Positions 36,778-44,842 of a stretch of 64,000 nucleotides of DNA are shown here, piece by piece. The number at the start of each line of letters is the position of its first letter. Positions within the stretch are counted from its first letter, which is position 1. The notes beneath the pieces are model-generated. The model was not told the DNA's origin, made no database searches, and worked only from the letters and a program-made list of their open reading frames with translations. Both the position numbers and the translations under genes were made by a program. The DNA is taken from NCBI GenBank assembly GCA_050260015.1, contig JBLNBN010000068.1, positions 1 to 64,000 of the forward strand, given 5' to 3'. Source of the stretch: JBLNBN01 sp050260015. Lineage in GTDB: Bacteria > Bacteroidota > Ignavibacteria > Kapaibacteriales > UBA2268.

Positions 36778-38142
36778 ATGTCTCAATTTATGTTTGGAGG
36801 CTGCTTGCAGGATATAAATGACGGTAAAAGCGCAACGGCGGCAGTTATCGGCGGAGGCGTCGCCGGTATGGTCGCGGCCCTGCGGCTCGCGGAAAGCGGC
36901 GTCGACGTAACTCTCTTTGAGCAAAAGGCCAGGTTGGGCGGACGTATGTTTTCGTTTTACGACGCGAAAACTGAAGACGTAGTCGACAACGGGCAGCATT
37001 TGATGGTAGGCGCGTACGCCGAGTTCTTCGATTTTCTTCGCGCTATAGGCACGTACGACCTGCTGCCAAAAGATTCAATTAAAACGTTCACGTTCGCTAC
37101 GCCGACCGGCCGGGCTAAGCTCGACGCCGGCAGGTTCAAAGGCAAGGCCGGGCTTTTGACCGGCCTGATCTCGATGAAAGGCGTAACGCTTTCGGCAAAG
37201 TACGCCGCAATGAAATTCGCGACGGCGATTAATTCAGGCTACGAGCCGGAGAGCGATATGACCGCCAGGGACGTGTTAAATAAATACGAGCAGGACCAAC
37301 GTTTCACCGAAATCGTTTGGGACCCGTTAGTCGTGTCCACCATTAACGTTCCGCCGGAAAAGGCGAGCGGAAGGCTTTTCGTCAATACGTTGAGGGAGGG
37401 CTTTTTAAGCGGGGAACCGGGGCTTATTATCCCTAAGACAAATTTATCCGATCTGTTCAAGCCGTTCGCGGAAAAATTCAAGGGCAGGGGCGGCAGGATA
37501 TATTTCTCTACGCCTATACAAAAGCTCGAGCATAATGGCCGTCGGTACGTAGCTCAAACGTCCGCCGAGACTTACGAGTACGATTATATAATAACCGCAG
37601 TCGAGCCGCATTCGCTCTCCAAAGCGTTGAACGGCGCCGAGCGGGATCTGCGCGAAAAGCTCGGCTTAATTAAATACTCCCCGATCCTGTCCGTTTACCT
37701 GTGGCTCGAGGGCGAAACGCATTTCGAGCCCGCGCTCGCATTGCCCGGCGAAAAATTTGATTGGCTATTCGATCGCGACGCTTTAACCGGGAAGCAGAAC
37801 GATATGACGAGGCTTGCCTTCACTAAGAGCGCCGCCGACGAGTATGCGTCCGCGGCGAACGAAGACATTGCGGAGATATGCCTGGAGCTGGCAAAGAAAT
37901 ACGGCTCCTCGCCGAACGTTAAGCTCAAAAGGTACATCGTAATCAACGATCCGCGCGCTACCGCGTTGATCGATCCGGCGACGGAAAGCATGCGCGAGAA
38001 TCTTCCCTTAAGATTAAGCAATTTATACATTACCGGCGACTGGACTTTGGCGGGACTGCCCGCGACGATCGAGACGGCGGCCAGGAGCGGGAACAAAGCC
38101 GCCCGCGAGATAATAGCCCGCATACGCGGAGAGCGGCGTTAG
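36778..38142 (+). CDS. hpnE: Hydroxysqualene dehydroxylase-like FAD enzyme
   Basis: A 454-residue FAD-dependent amine oxidase-fold enzyme. The dinucleotide motif is at AVIGGGVAGMVAALRLAESG, followed by the family marker DNGQHLMVGAY, and the C-terminus has the FAD-contact block YITGDWTLAGLPATIETAARS. This pattern fits HpnE, which removes the hydroxyl from hydroxysqualene to give squalene, feeding hopanoid or carotenoid synthesis. Related desaturases (phytoene/zeta-carotene) are an alternative. HpnC, HpnD and squalene-hopene cyclase are not adjacent. Dxs in this window supplies the upstream isoprenoid pathway. Spacing to purF is 77 nt. Confidence 0.82.
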   Translation: MSQFMFGGCLQDINDGKSATAAVIGGGVAGMVAALRLAESGVDVTLFEQKARLGGRMFSFYDAKTEDVVDNGQHLMVGAYAEFFDFLRAIGTYDLLPKDSIKTFTFATPTGRAKLDAGRFKGKAGLLTGLISMKGVTLSAKYAAMKFATAINSGYEPESDMTARDVLNKYEQDQRFTEIVWDPLVVSTINVPPEKASGRLFVNTLREGFLSGEPGLIIPKTNLSDLFKPFAEKFKGRGGRIYFSTPIQKLEHNGRRYVAQTSAETYEYDYIITAVEPHSLSKALNGAERDLREKLGLIKYSPILSVYLWLEGETHFEPALALPGEKFDWLFDRDALTGKQNDMTRLAFTKSAADEYASAANEDIAEICLELAKKYGSSPNVKLKRYIVINDPRATALIDPATESMRENLPLRLSNLYITGDWTLAGLPATIETAARSGNKAAREIIARIRGERR

Positions 38143-38181
38143 ACTTCCGCCCGCTATGAGCGCGTCTATAGATTAATTTCG

Positions 38182-38189
38182 TAATTTTG
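38182..38189 (+). promoter_or_regulatory. Candidate -7 element upstream of purF
   Basis: TAATTTTG fits the Bacteroidota -7 pattern and ends 30 nt before the purF start. No clear TTTG box lies at the right distance upstream, so the match is partial. Confidence 0.35.
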
Positions 38190-38219
38190 CATTTTAGCGC
38201 TAATTAATTTCGACAAAAC

Positions 38220-39734
38220 ATGAACAATAAAACCGATAATAAAATCAAATTCGATCCGGATAAAGCCAGACCTAATTGCGCCGTAGTAGGCGTTTGGGGG
38301 CATCCGCAAGCGGCCGTTCAGGTTTATTACGCGCTTCATGCGCTGCAGCATCGCGGCCAGGAAGCCTCCGGAATTACCTCAATCTATTATAACGAAGAAA
38401 AGAAGAAGAACAGGTACGCCTACCATCGCGGGAAAGGCCTCGTGCTCGACGTATTTTCCGACAATAAAATATTGACCGATGTTCTTCGCGGGGAAGGCGC
38501 TATCGGCCACAATCGTTACTCGACGACCGGCTCCAGCTCGCACTCTAATATCCAGCCGTTCAATATGATCTACCACAGCGGTATCCTATCGCTCGCTCAT
38601 AACGGCAACCTGACCAATACGAACACGCTTCGGAAGAAGCTGCAGGACGAGGGAACGATCTTCCAGACTACCACGGACAGCGAACTGTTCCTGCACCTGA
38701 TCGCTCACAGCCGCCAGTCGGAAAAGATAGACCAGATACAGGAAGCTCTACGCATTGCGCGCGGGGCCTACTCGCTTACGATTCTGACCGAGGAAGCTCT
38801 GTACGCGGCACGCGATCCGCACGGATTCCGTCCGCTAAGCATTGGTAAGCTTAAAGCCGGCGATAAATGGGCTTATATCGTCGCCTCCGAAACGGCGGCA
38901 TTCGATATACTCGGCGCCGAGTACATCCGTTCGATAGATCATAACGAATTAGTCGTTATAGACAACGATACGCTCGCTACCGGCGAGATAAAATCATATA
39001 AGATAATCGAGGAAACCCCCGAGGCTCGCCATTGCATTTTCGAGTATATATATTTCTCGCGCCCGGACAGCAAGATATTCGGTCATAACGTAGATAAAGT
39101 CCGCCGCAAGCTCGGTAAAAACCTCGCCGAGGAAAGTCCGGTGGTTATTAAGGACGGTAAGGTCACTTGCATACCAGTTCCGGACAGCGGCAATACCGCG
39201 ACCCTGGGCTATGCGAGAGTAAACAATAAGTTTTCGGATCCGACCGTGTTCGAGCTCGGCCTCATCCGCAGTCACTACGTTGGACGCACGTTTATCGCCC
39301 CGGGGCAGGACAACAGGGAATTTAAAGTAAAGACAAAGTTTAATACGGTGAAGGGTATATTAGAGGGAAGAAATATCGTAGTCGTGGACGATTCGCTGGT
39401 TCGCGGCACTACCTCGAAATCCTTGATCAAGCTAATACGCGAAGCGAATCCGAACCAAGTTCACATGAGAATTACTTCTCCGCCGATTATCTCGCCCTGC
39501 TACTACGGTATGGACTTCCCAAGCAAGGAAGAACTAATCGCAAACCACTACGACAACGAAGAGCAGATAGGCGAGGCCATCGGCGTGGATTCGTTGCATT
39601 ATCTATCGGTAGAGAAGCTAATGGAATCGGTGCCCCACGACGAAGGAGTGGGCTATTGCACGGCTTGCTTTACGGGCAATTACCCCGTAGAAGTGGAAAA
39701 GACGCAGGAAAAGGATCCTCCCAAAGCGGACTAA
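38220..39734 (+). CDS. purF: Amidophosphoribosyltransferase
   Basis: A 504-residue PurF, the first committed enzyme of purine synthesis (PRPP + glutamine to phosphoribosylamine). The N-terminal Ntn-hydrolase nucleophile is Cys20, exposed after removal of a 19-residue propeptide. It sits in NCAVVGVWGHPQAA, where most homologues have CGVFG. The rest is typical: HRGQEASGI, GHNRYSTTG, LAHNGNLTN, the PRPP loop VVVDDSLVRGTTSK, and four Cys in RHCIFEYIYFSR, SPCYYGMDF and GYCTACFTGNYP that match the 4Fe-4S ligands of the B. subtilis-type enzyme. The propeptide and Fe-S type are inferred from motif positions. yraN follows after 29 nt. Confidence 0.95.
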   Translation: MNNKTDNKIKFDPDKARPNCAVVGVWGHPQAAVQVYYALHALQHRGQEASGITSIYYNEEKKKNRYAYHRGKGLVLDVFSDNKILTDVLRGEGAIGHNRYSTTGSSSHSNIQPFNMIYHSGILSLAHNGNLTNTNTLRKKLQDEGTIFQTTTDSELFLHLIAHSRQSEKIDQIQEALRIARGAYSLTILTEEALYAARDPHGFRPLSIGKLKAGDKWAYIVASETAAFDILGAEYIRSIDHNELVVIDNDTLATGEIKSYKIIEETPEARHCIFEYIYFSRPDSKIFGHNVDKVRRKLGKNLAEESPVVIKDGKVTCIPVPDSGNTATLGYARVNNKFSDPTVFELGLIRSHYVGRTFIAPGQDNREFKVKTKFNTVKGILEGRNIVVVDDSLVRGTTSKSLIKLIREANPNQVHMRITSPPIISPCYYGMDFPSKEELIANHYDNEEQIGEAIGVDSLHYLSVEKLMESVPHDEGVGYCTACFTGNYPVEVEKTQEKDPPKAD

Positions 39735-39763
39735 TTTTCCAATATATATCGCGGAGTTGAAAA

Positions 39764-40132
39764 GTGAAAGATTTGAACGTTTCAACGAGAATTAAAGGTA
39801 GCCGCGGCGAGCAAATTGCCGCGCGCTACCTCGAAAGCGAAGGCTTCGAGATAGTAAAGACAAACTTTATCTTCGGAAAGTACGGGGAGATCGACATTAT
39901 CGCCAGGCTAAAGGGCGAAATAATTTTTGTGGAAGTTAAAACCCGCTCCAACACCGCATACGGCGATCCGCTGGAATCCATAACCTGGGCTAAGATCAAA
40001 AAAATCCGGCGAGCCGCCGAAGGATACCTCTACATCAATAAAATAGAGGACGTTCCCGTTAGGTTCGACGTAATCGTCGTCGATATGATGACGGATCCGC
40101 CAAATATTAATCACCTGGTAAACGCGATGTGA
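39764..40132 (+). CDS. yraN: YraN/UPF0102 family protein
   Basis: A 122-residue protein of the YraN family, which has an endonuclease-like fold. Motifs: STRIKGSRGEQIAARYLESE (signature G-x-x-G-E and A-x-x-Y-L), YGEIDIIA, IIFVEVKTRSN and ITWAKIKKIRRAAEGYL. The D-EVK arrangement resembles Holliday-junction resolvase-type nucleases; activity is not established. The start is GTG at 39764 with GGAG eight nt upstream. It lies 29 nt behind purF and converges with scpA, leaving one base between the stops. Confidence 0.9.
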   Translation: MKDLNVSTRIKGSRGEQIAARYLESEGFEIVKTNFIFGKYGEIDIIARLKGEIIFVEVKTRSNTAYGDPLESITWAKIKKIRRAAEGYLYINKIEDVPVRFDVIVVDMMTDPPNINHLVNAM

Positions 40133-40133
40133 G

Positions 40134-40865
40134 CTATGATGCGATCGATTCCTGGGGCGCTGCGGCTATAGTTATGTCCTCGAAGCCGGCGTCCTGGAAA
40201 ATATAGATAAAGCGCTGCTTCATCAATTCTAAGATCGCTAAAAAGGTCGCTACTAAGTGGCTTTTCGGAAGGCCGTCGGTCAATTCGAAGAAACTGATGC
40301 GTTTCTTGCTGGCCAGTTTCTCCAGTATGAATTCCTTTTTTTCCTCGGTAGAGACAGGTTCAAGCGAAACAATGTGCTCAATAGTTGGAGCTTTTTCAAG
40401 CCGCTTCATCATCTTGGCGAAAGCGGATAGAAGGTCGATTACGGATGTGTTCCGGTAAGTTTCGGTTTCGCTGACGGCCTGGCGTTCGGCATCGAAGAGG
40501 TTTCTGTAATAGGTAAAGCGTTGCTCTTCAGCCGCGAACGCGAGGTTGCGCGCGCCTTCCTTATATTTTTTATATTCGAGCAGCCGCTCCACAAGCTGGG
40601 TGCGCGGGTCCTCGGGGATTGGCTCGCCGTCCTCCGCTTCGCGCGGCAGCAGGAGTTGCGTTTTGATGTACATCAAGTTTGCCGCCATAACGAGGAACTC
40701 GCCGGCAAGCTCCAGGTCGAAGTACTGCATTAGCCGCACGTAGTTCAAGAACTCGTTTGCCAGCCTGGCAATCGGTATATCGTAAATGTTGAGTTCGTCC
40801 CTTTTGATAAAATAAAGCAGCAGATCAAAAGGACCTTCAAAATTTGGCAGAATTATCTTGTACAT
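40134..40865 (-). CDS. scpA: Segregation and condensation protein A
   Basis: A 243-residue kleisin that bridges the SMC dimer and binds ScpB. Motifs: ILPNFEGPFDLLLYFIKRDE, ELNIYDIPIARLANEFLNY, DLELAGEFLVMAANLMYIK and KTQLLLPRE; the C-terminus forms the winged helix. The start is the ATG at 40865 (MYKIILP). A TAnnTTTG element (40891-40898 on the minus strand) with CAAA at 40921-40924 gives a 22-nt spacing and a leader of about 15-20 nt. scpB lies 5.5 kb upstream in window coordinates on the same strand. It is divergent from dnaE. Confidence 0.93.
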   Translation of the reverse strand: MYKIILPNFEGPFDLLLYFIKRDELNIYDIPIARLANEFLNYVRLMQYFDLELAGEFLVMAANLMYIKTQLLLPREAEDGEPIPEDPRTQLVERLLEYKKYKEGARNLAFAAEEQRFTYYRNLFDAERQAVSETETYRNTSVIDLLSAFAKMMKRLEKAPTIEHIVSLEPVSTEEKKEFILEKLASKKRISFFELTDGLPKSHLVATFLAILELMKQRFIYIFQDAGFEDITIAAAPQESIAS

Positions 40866-40890
40866 TATCCATTCGCAAAAATCAAGCAAG

Positions 40891-40924
40891 CAAAAATAAT
40901 AAAAAAGAATCGGCGGGCGGCAAA
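40891..40924 (-). promoter_or_regulatory. Bacteroidota-type promoter of scpA
   Basis: On the minus strand TTTG (40921-40924), a 22-nt spacer, then TATTTTTG (40891-40898). It lies about 25 nt upstream of the scpA ATG and fits TTTG/TAnnTTTG. Confidence 0.5.
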
Positions 40925-40978
40925 TTTTTTATTTTAGTATTCCGATTTAGCGCCATTTTTGAATTGAAGGACAGGACC

Positions 40979-43900
40979 ATGACGCGATTTGTTCACCTGC
41001 ATAATCACACCCATTATTCGTTGCTCGACGCGCTTCCGAAGCCGATCGAATTGCTCCGGGCGGCCGCGCGCGACGAGCAGCCCGCCTGCGCGTTGACCGA
41101 TCACGGCGTCATGTACGGCGCATTCGAATTCTATAAATCCGCTGGGGACCTCGCTAAAGAGGGCCTGCCGAAGGTTAAGCCAATTATCGGTATGGAAGCC
41201 TACGTCGCCTTTGGGCATCGCGGCGAACGTGAGAACGCGCCCGGGAAAATAAAGAAAAAGCATTACGCGCACCTCGTACTGCTTGCAAAGGACCAGGCCG
41301 GCTACAAAAATCTAATGAAGCTGACCTCGCTGGCCCATATCGAGGGATTTTACTACAAGCCGAGAATAGACAAGGAATTGCTAGAACGCTTTAAGGACGG
41401 CCTCGTTGCGACGAGCGCCTGTATGGGCGGCGTAATTAATAGGTTCCTTACTGCGGGCGATTTTGATAAGGCGGTCGCGGAGACTGAATACTATCGCGAC
41501 CTCTTCGGCGACGATTTCTACCTGGAGCTGCAGAACCATCACCTGGCTAACGATCCAATGCTCATCGAGAAGACGATAGAGATTTCACGGCGCCTTGGCG
41601 TAAAGTTGATCGCGACGAACGACGTTCACTATATCGATAAAAAAGACGCCGTGGCGCACAACGTGCTGCTTTTGATACGGGACGCTACGGCCGCTACAGC
41701 CGGGCAGAACAATATAAACGATCTTCGCTACGGTTCCCCGGAAATGTATTTCCGTTCTGGCGCCGAGATGGCGGAATTATTCGCGGACGTGCCGGAAGCC
41801 CTGGAAAACACGCTTGAGATAGCGGACAAATGCGATCTTAAGCTCGATTTTCAAATCTCGATGCCCGCGTTTCCGGTCCCACCGAAATACTCCACGCCGG
41901 AAGATTATTTAAAAGGCTTGGTTTACGACGGGTTGAAGGAGCGCTTCGACGGAAATATAACCGAAGAAATTGAAACCCGCGCCGAGTACGAGCTGAACGT
42001 TATCAATACGATGGGTTTCGCGGGGTACTTTCTCATTGTGTGGGACTTTATCCGGGCGGCCCGCGAGATGGGCGTGCGAGTCGGCCCCGGCCGCGGTTCG
42101 GCCGCGGGAAGCCTCGTGGCGTACGCGCTCGGAATTACGAACGTCGATCCGCTCCCTTACGCGCTGCTATTTGAACGCTTCCTGAACCCGGAACGCGTCT
42201 CCATGCCCGATATCGACATCGATTTCGCGGACGATAAACGCGATCGGGTTATAAATTACGTAAAGGATAAATACGGCGCCGACGCGGTGGCGCAAATCGT
42301 CACGTTCGGAAAGCTCTCCAGCCGCGCGGTGATCACCGACGTGGGTCGCGTGTTGGGCGTAGACCTAACGACGGTAAAAAATATTACGTCAAAAATTCCC
42401 GTGATACTTGGAAAGGTTCGCAGCGTTAAGGAAGCTCTCGCCAGCCCCGAACTCTCCTGGTGGAAGGATTCTGATGATCCGAAACTAAAGCAGTTGGCGG
42501 ACTTTGCGGTCTGCCTGGAGAATCGCAACAGGAATACGGGCATCCACGCAGCCGGCGTAGTAATAGCTCCGGGCGACATTACGGACTACGTGCCAATATT
42601 CCAGCCATCGAAGACAAAAGGACAGAGCGTTGAGATAGCTACGCAATACAGCATGAAGTACCTCGAGGACGGCGGCCTGCTTAAGATGGACTTCCTCGGG
42701 CTTCGTACACTAACCGTAATCAGCAATACTTTGGCTATGATCGAGGCGAACCACGGCGAGAAGATCGATATAGACAAGATCGATTTCAACGACGAAAGAA
42801 CTTACGAAATGCTGTCCTGCGGGGACACTTACGCCGTGTTCCAATTCGAATCCTCCGGCATGCGAGAGTACCTGAAACAATTGCGGCCCGGCAATCTCGA
42901 AGAAATAACGGCAATGAACGCGCTCTACCGCCCGGGACCGATGGACCAGATACCGCACTACATAGCGCGCAAGCTCGGTCGCGAAAAAGTTACGTATCTT
43001 CACCCGATCATGGAAAAATCGCTCAAGAACACGTTCGGCATTATAGTCTACCAGGAGCAGGTAATGCAGCTCGTGCAGCACATCGCCGATTTTACTCTCG
43101 GGCAAGCGGATCTGCTCCGCCGCGCTATGGGAAAGAAGAACATGGCGGGAATGAACGAGATGAAGCCCGATTTCTTCAACGGCGCCTTAAAGAAGGGCAT
43201 AGACGCAAAGTGCGCGCAGGAGATCTGGGACTTGCTGTTTAAGTTCGCCGACTACGGCTTCAATAAATCGCACGCCCTCGTTTACTCCTACTTAGCCTAT
43301 CAAACCGCATGGCTAAAAGCGCATTACCCAACGGAATTCTTCGCCGCGAACATGACGAACGAGCGAAACGATCAGAAGAAGATAGTCGAGCTCAAGGAAG
43401 AAGCGAAGAAATTCGGTATAAAGCTCCTGCCGCCGGATATTAACAACCCTTCCGTAGAGTTCGTCGCGCGCGACGGGAAGATCAATTTTGGTATGTCCGG
43501 GGTTAAGAACGTCGGCGCTTCCGCCGTCGAGGCCATAGTTCGCGCCAGGGAAGCCGACGGCGAGTTTAAGTCCTTCTATGACTTTTGCGTTCGATTGGAC
43601 AGCAAGGCCCTGAACAGGCGAACACTTGAAGCCCTGATTTGCGCAGGCGCGTTCGACACGATTCACCCCAACAGACGCTCGTCGCTTATGGCGTCGATCG
43701 ACGTTGGGCTGGAGTACTCCAAGCGCAAGAACAGTTCTGACAACATGGGTATGGACAGCCTTTTCGGGGGCGGGGAGGGCGCCTACGAGATACCTGAGCC
43801 CGCTTTAATTGAGGCGCCGGAATGGGACCCGGCGTACAGACTTGAAAAGGAGAGCGAATTTCTAAACTTTTACGTATCGGGGCATCCATTAGATAAGTAC

Positions 43901-44557
43901 CAGGCCGCGATTAATCAATTGACGGACTTTAAGCTACTTGGAAAGCTCTCCGACGAGGACAGCGAGGTCGAGGAAGGCACGGACAATACGGGGGAAAGGG
44001 ATAATATCCACATTTGCGGGCTGATCCGCGAGGTTCGTACGCGCATGGGCAAGGACGACCAGGAAATAGCGTTCGTCCAGATAGAGGATTACTACGGGAA
44101 GGCGGAATGCGCTTTTTGGAGCGATACCTTCGGCCGCTGCAGGGAATTCCTTAAGAAGGACGAAATCATATACATTACCGGAAAGGCTACTCAATTCATG
44201 GGGTCGGACCTGAAGCTCTCCGTTTACGACGCAATGCCAATGGAGAAGGCCGTTCAAGGTTTAATCGACGGCTATAAGATCTGGATTGATTTAAATAACT
44301 TCGACGAGACTGCTCTTAAAAACATTAAAGCGAGCGCCTGCGACTCGCCGGAGGAAAAGCTGAGGCTTTACTTCTTCGTGCGTGACGAATCCCGGGGGTA
44401 CAAAAGAACATATATAGCGGATCAGTTGCCGCTTTCCCGTTCAAACGATTGCTATAAAAAGCTGGAGCAGGCCCTTGGAAAGAACGGAACGCTGGCATAT
44501 TCCGTAAAGGAACTTCCATATTTTAAGAAAGAGCGGAAATATTATAAAAAAGCATGA
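40979..44557 (+). CDS. dnaE: DNA polymerase III alpha subunit
   Basis: A 1192-residue replicative polymerase of the DnaE type. The PHP domain begins at MTRFVHLHNHTHYSLLD, the polymerase core has PGRGSAAGSLVAYALG, the catalytic aspartates are in PDIDIDFADDK (about residue 412), and YRPGPMDQIP, YQEQVM and KSHALVYSYLAYQTAWLKAHYP follow, then a HhH (FDTIHPNRRS region) and an OB-fold (IHICGLIREVRTRMG). The start is the ATG at 40979 after AGGACAGGACC; in-frame codons upstream give a lysine-rich leader overlapping the scpA promoter. The 3'-5' exonuclease subunit is separate, as usual for this type. It diverges from scpA. Confidence 0.97.
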   Translation: MTRFVHLHNHTHYSLLDALPKPIELLRAAARDEQPACALTDHGVMYGAFEFYKSAGDLAKEGLPKVKPIIGMEAYVAFGHRGERENAPGKIKKKHYAHLVLLAKDQAGYKNLMKLTSLAHIEGFYYKPRIDKELLERFKDGLVATSACMGGVINRFLTAGDFDKAVAETEYYRDLFGDDFYLELQNHHLANDPMLIEKTIEISRRLGVKLIATNDVHYIDKKDAVAHNVLLLIRDATAATAGQNNINDLRYGSPEMYFRSGAEMAELFADVPEALENTLEIADKCDLKLDFQISMPAFPVPPKYSTPEDYLKGLVYDGLKERFDGNITEEIETRAEYELNVINTMGFAGYFLIVWDFIRAAREMGVRVGPGRGSAAGSLVAYALGITNVDPLPYALLFERFLNPERVSMPDIDIDFADDKRDRVINYVKDKYGADAVAQIVTFGKLSSRAVITDVGRVLGVDLTTVKNITSKIPVILGKVRSVKEALASPELSWWKDSDDPKLKQLADFAVCLENRNRNTGIHAAGVVIAPGDITDYVPIFQPSKTKGQSVEIATQYSMKYLEDGGLLKMDFLGLRTLTVISNTLAMIEANHGEKIDIDKIDFNDERTYEMLSCGDTYAVFQFESSGMREYLKQLRPGNLEEITAMNALYRPGPMDQIPHYIARKLGREKVTYLHPIMEKSLKNTFGIIVYQEQVMQLVQHIADFTLGQADLLRRAMGKKNMAGMNEMKPDFFNGALKKGIDAKCAQEIWDLLFKFADYGFNKSHALVYSYLAYQTAWLKAHYPTEFFAANMTNERNDQKKIVELKEEAKKFGIKLLPPDINNPSVEFVARDGKINFGMSGVKNVGASAVEAIVRAREADGEFKSFYDFCVRLDSKALNRRTLEALICAGAFDTIHPNRRSSLMASIDVGLEYSKRKNSSDNMGMDSLFGGGEGAYEIPEPALIEAPEWDPAYRLEKESEFLNFYVSGHPLDKYQAAINQLTDFKLLGKLSDEDSEVEEGTDNTGERDNIHICGLIREVRTRMGKDDQEIAFVQIEDYYGKAECAFWSDTFGRCREFLKKDEIIYITGKATQFMGSDLKLSVYDAMPMEKAVQGLIDGYKIWIDLNNFDETALKNIKASACDSPEEKLRLYFFVRDESRGYKRTYIADQLPLSRSNDCYKKLEQALGKNGTLAYSVKELPYFKKERKYYKKA

Positions 44558-44650
44558 TAAATTAAAGCGTTCGAGTCAATTTTATCACACTTAAAGCGTA
44601 TTTAAAACGTGTAAATTTAATAATTCTTACAAATATTAAGGAGCAAGAAA

Positions 44651-44842
44651 ATGATGCGCACCGCGCTTTCTATCGTTATCGCCCTTGGGGTAGCCTTTAT
44701 CTTCTTCAAAGTTATGATGCTTGCCCTGAAGGTTACTTTGACTATTGCGACGATATTTACTAACATTGTCTTTTTGCTCATAGTTGCGTTAATGGCGATC
44801 CCAATTTATATAATCATCAAAAAAAGGCTCTTTAACAAATGA
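44651..44842 (+). CDS. Small two-segment membrane protein
   Basis: A 63-residue protein. Two hydrophobic segments (ALSIVIALGVAFIFF and IVFLLIVALMAIPIYIII) are separated by a short hydrophobic/amphipathic stretch, and a basic tail KKRLFNK follows. AAGGAG lies seven nt before the first ATG, a good ribosome site. Its stop overlaps the next start (ATGA, 44839-44842), so the outer-membrane protein below is probably translationally coupled to it. Not recognised; a small envelope-associated protein. Confidence 0.7.
   Translation: MMRTALSIVIALGVAFIFFKVMMLALKVTLTIATIFTNIVFLLIVALMAIPIYIIIKKRLFNK

Noticed and set aside
40844..40978. An extended dnaE start upstream of 40979
   Set aside because: It would run over the scpA start and promoter and adds Lys/Asn-rich sequence not found in DnaE; MTRFVHLHNH at 40979 is the classic start.
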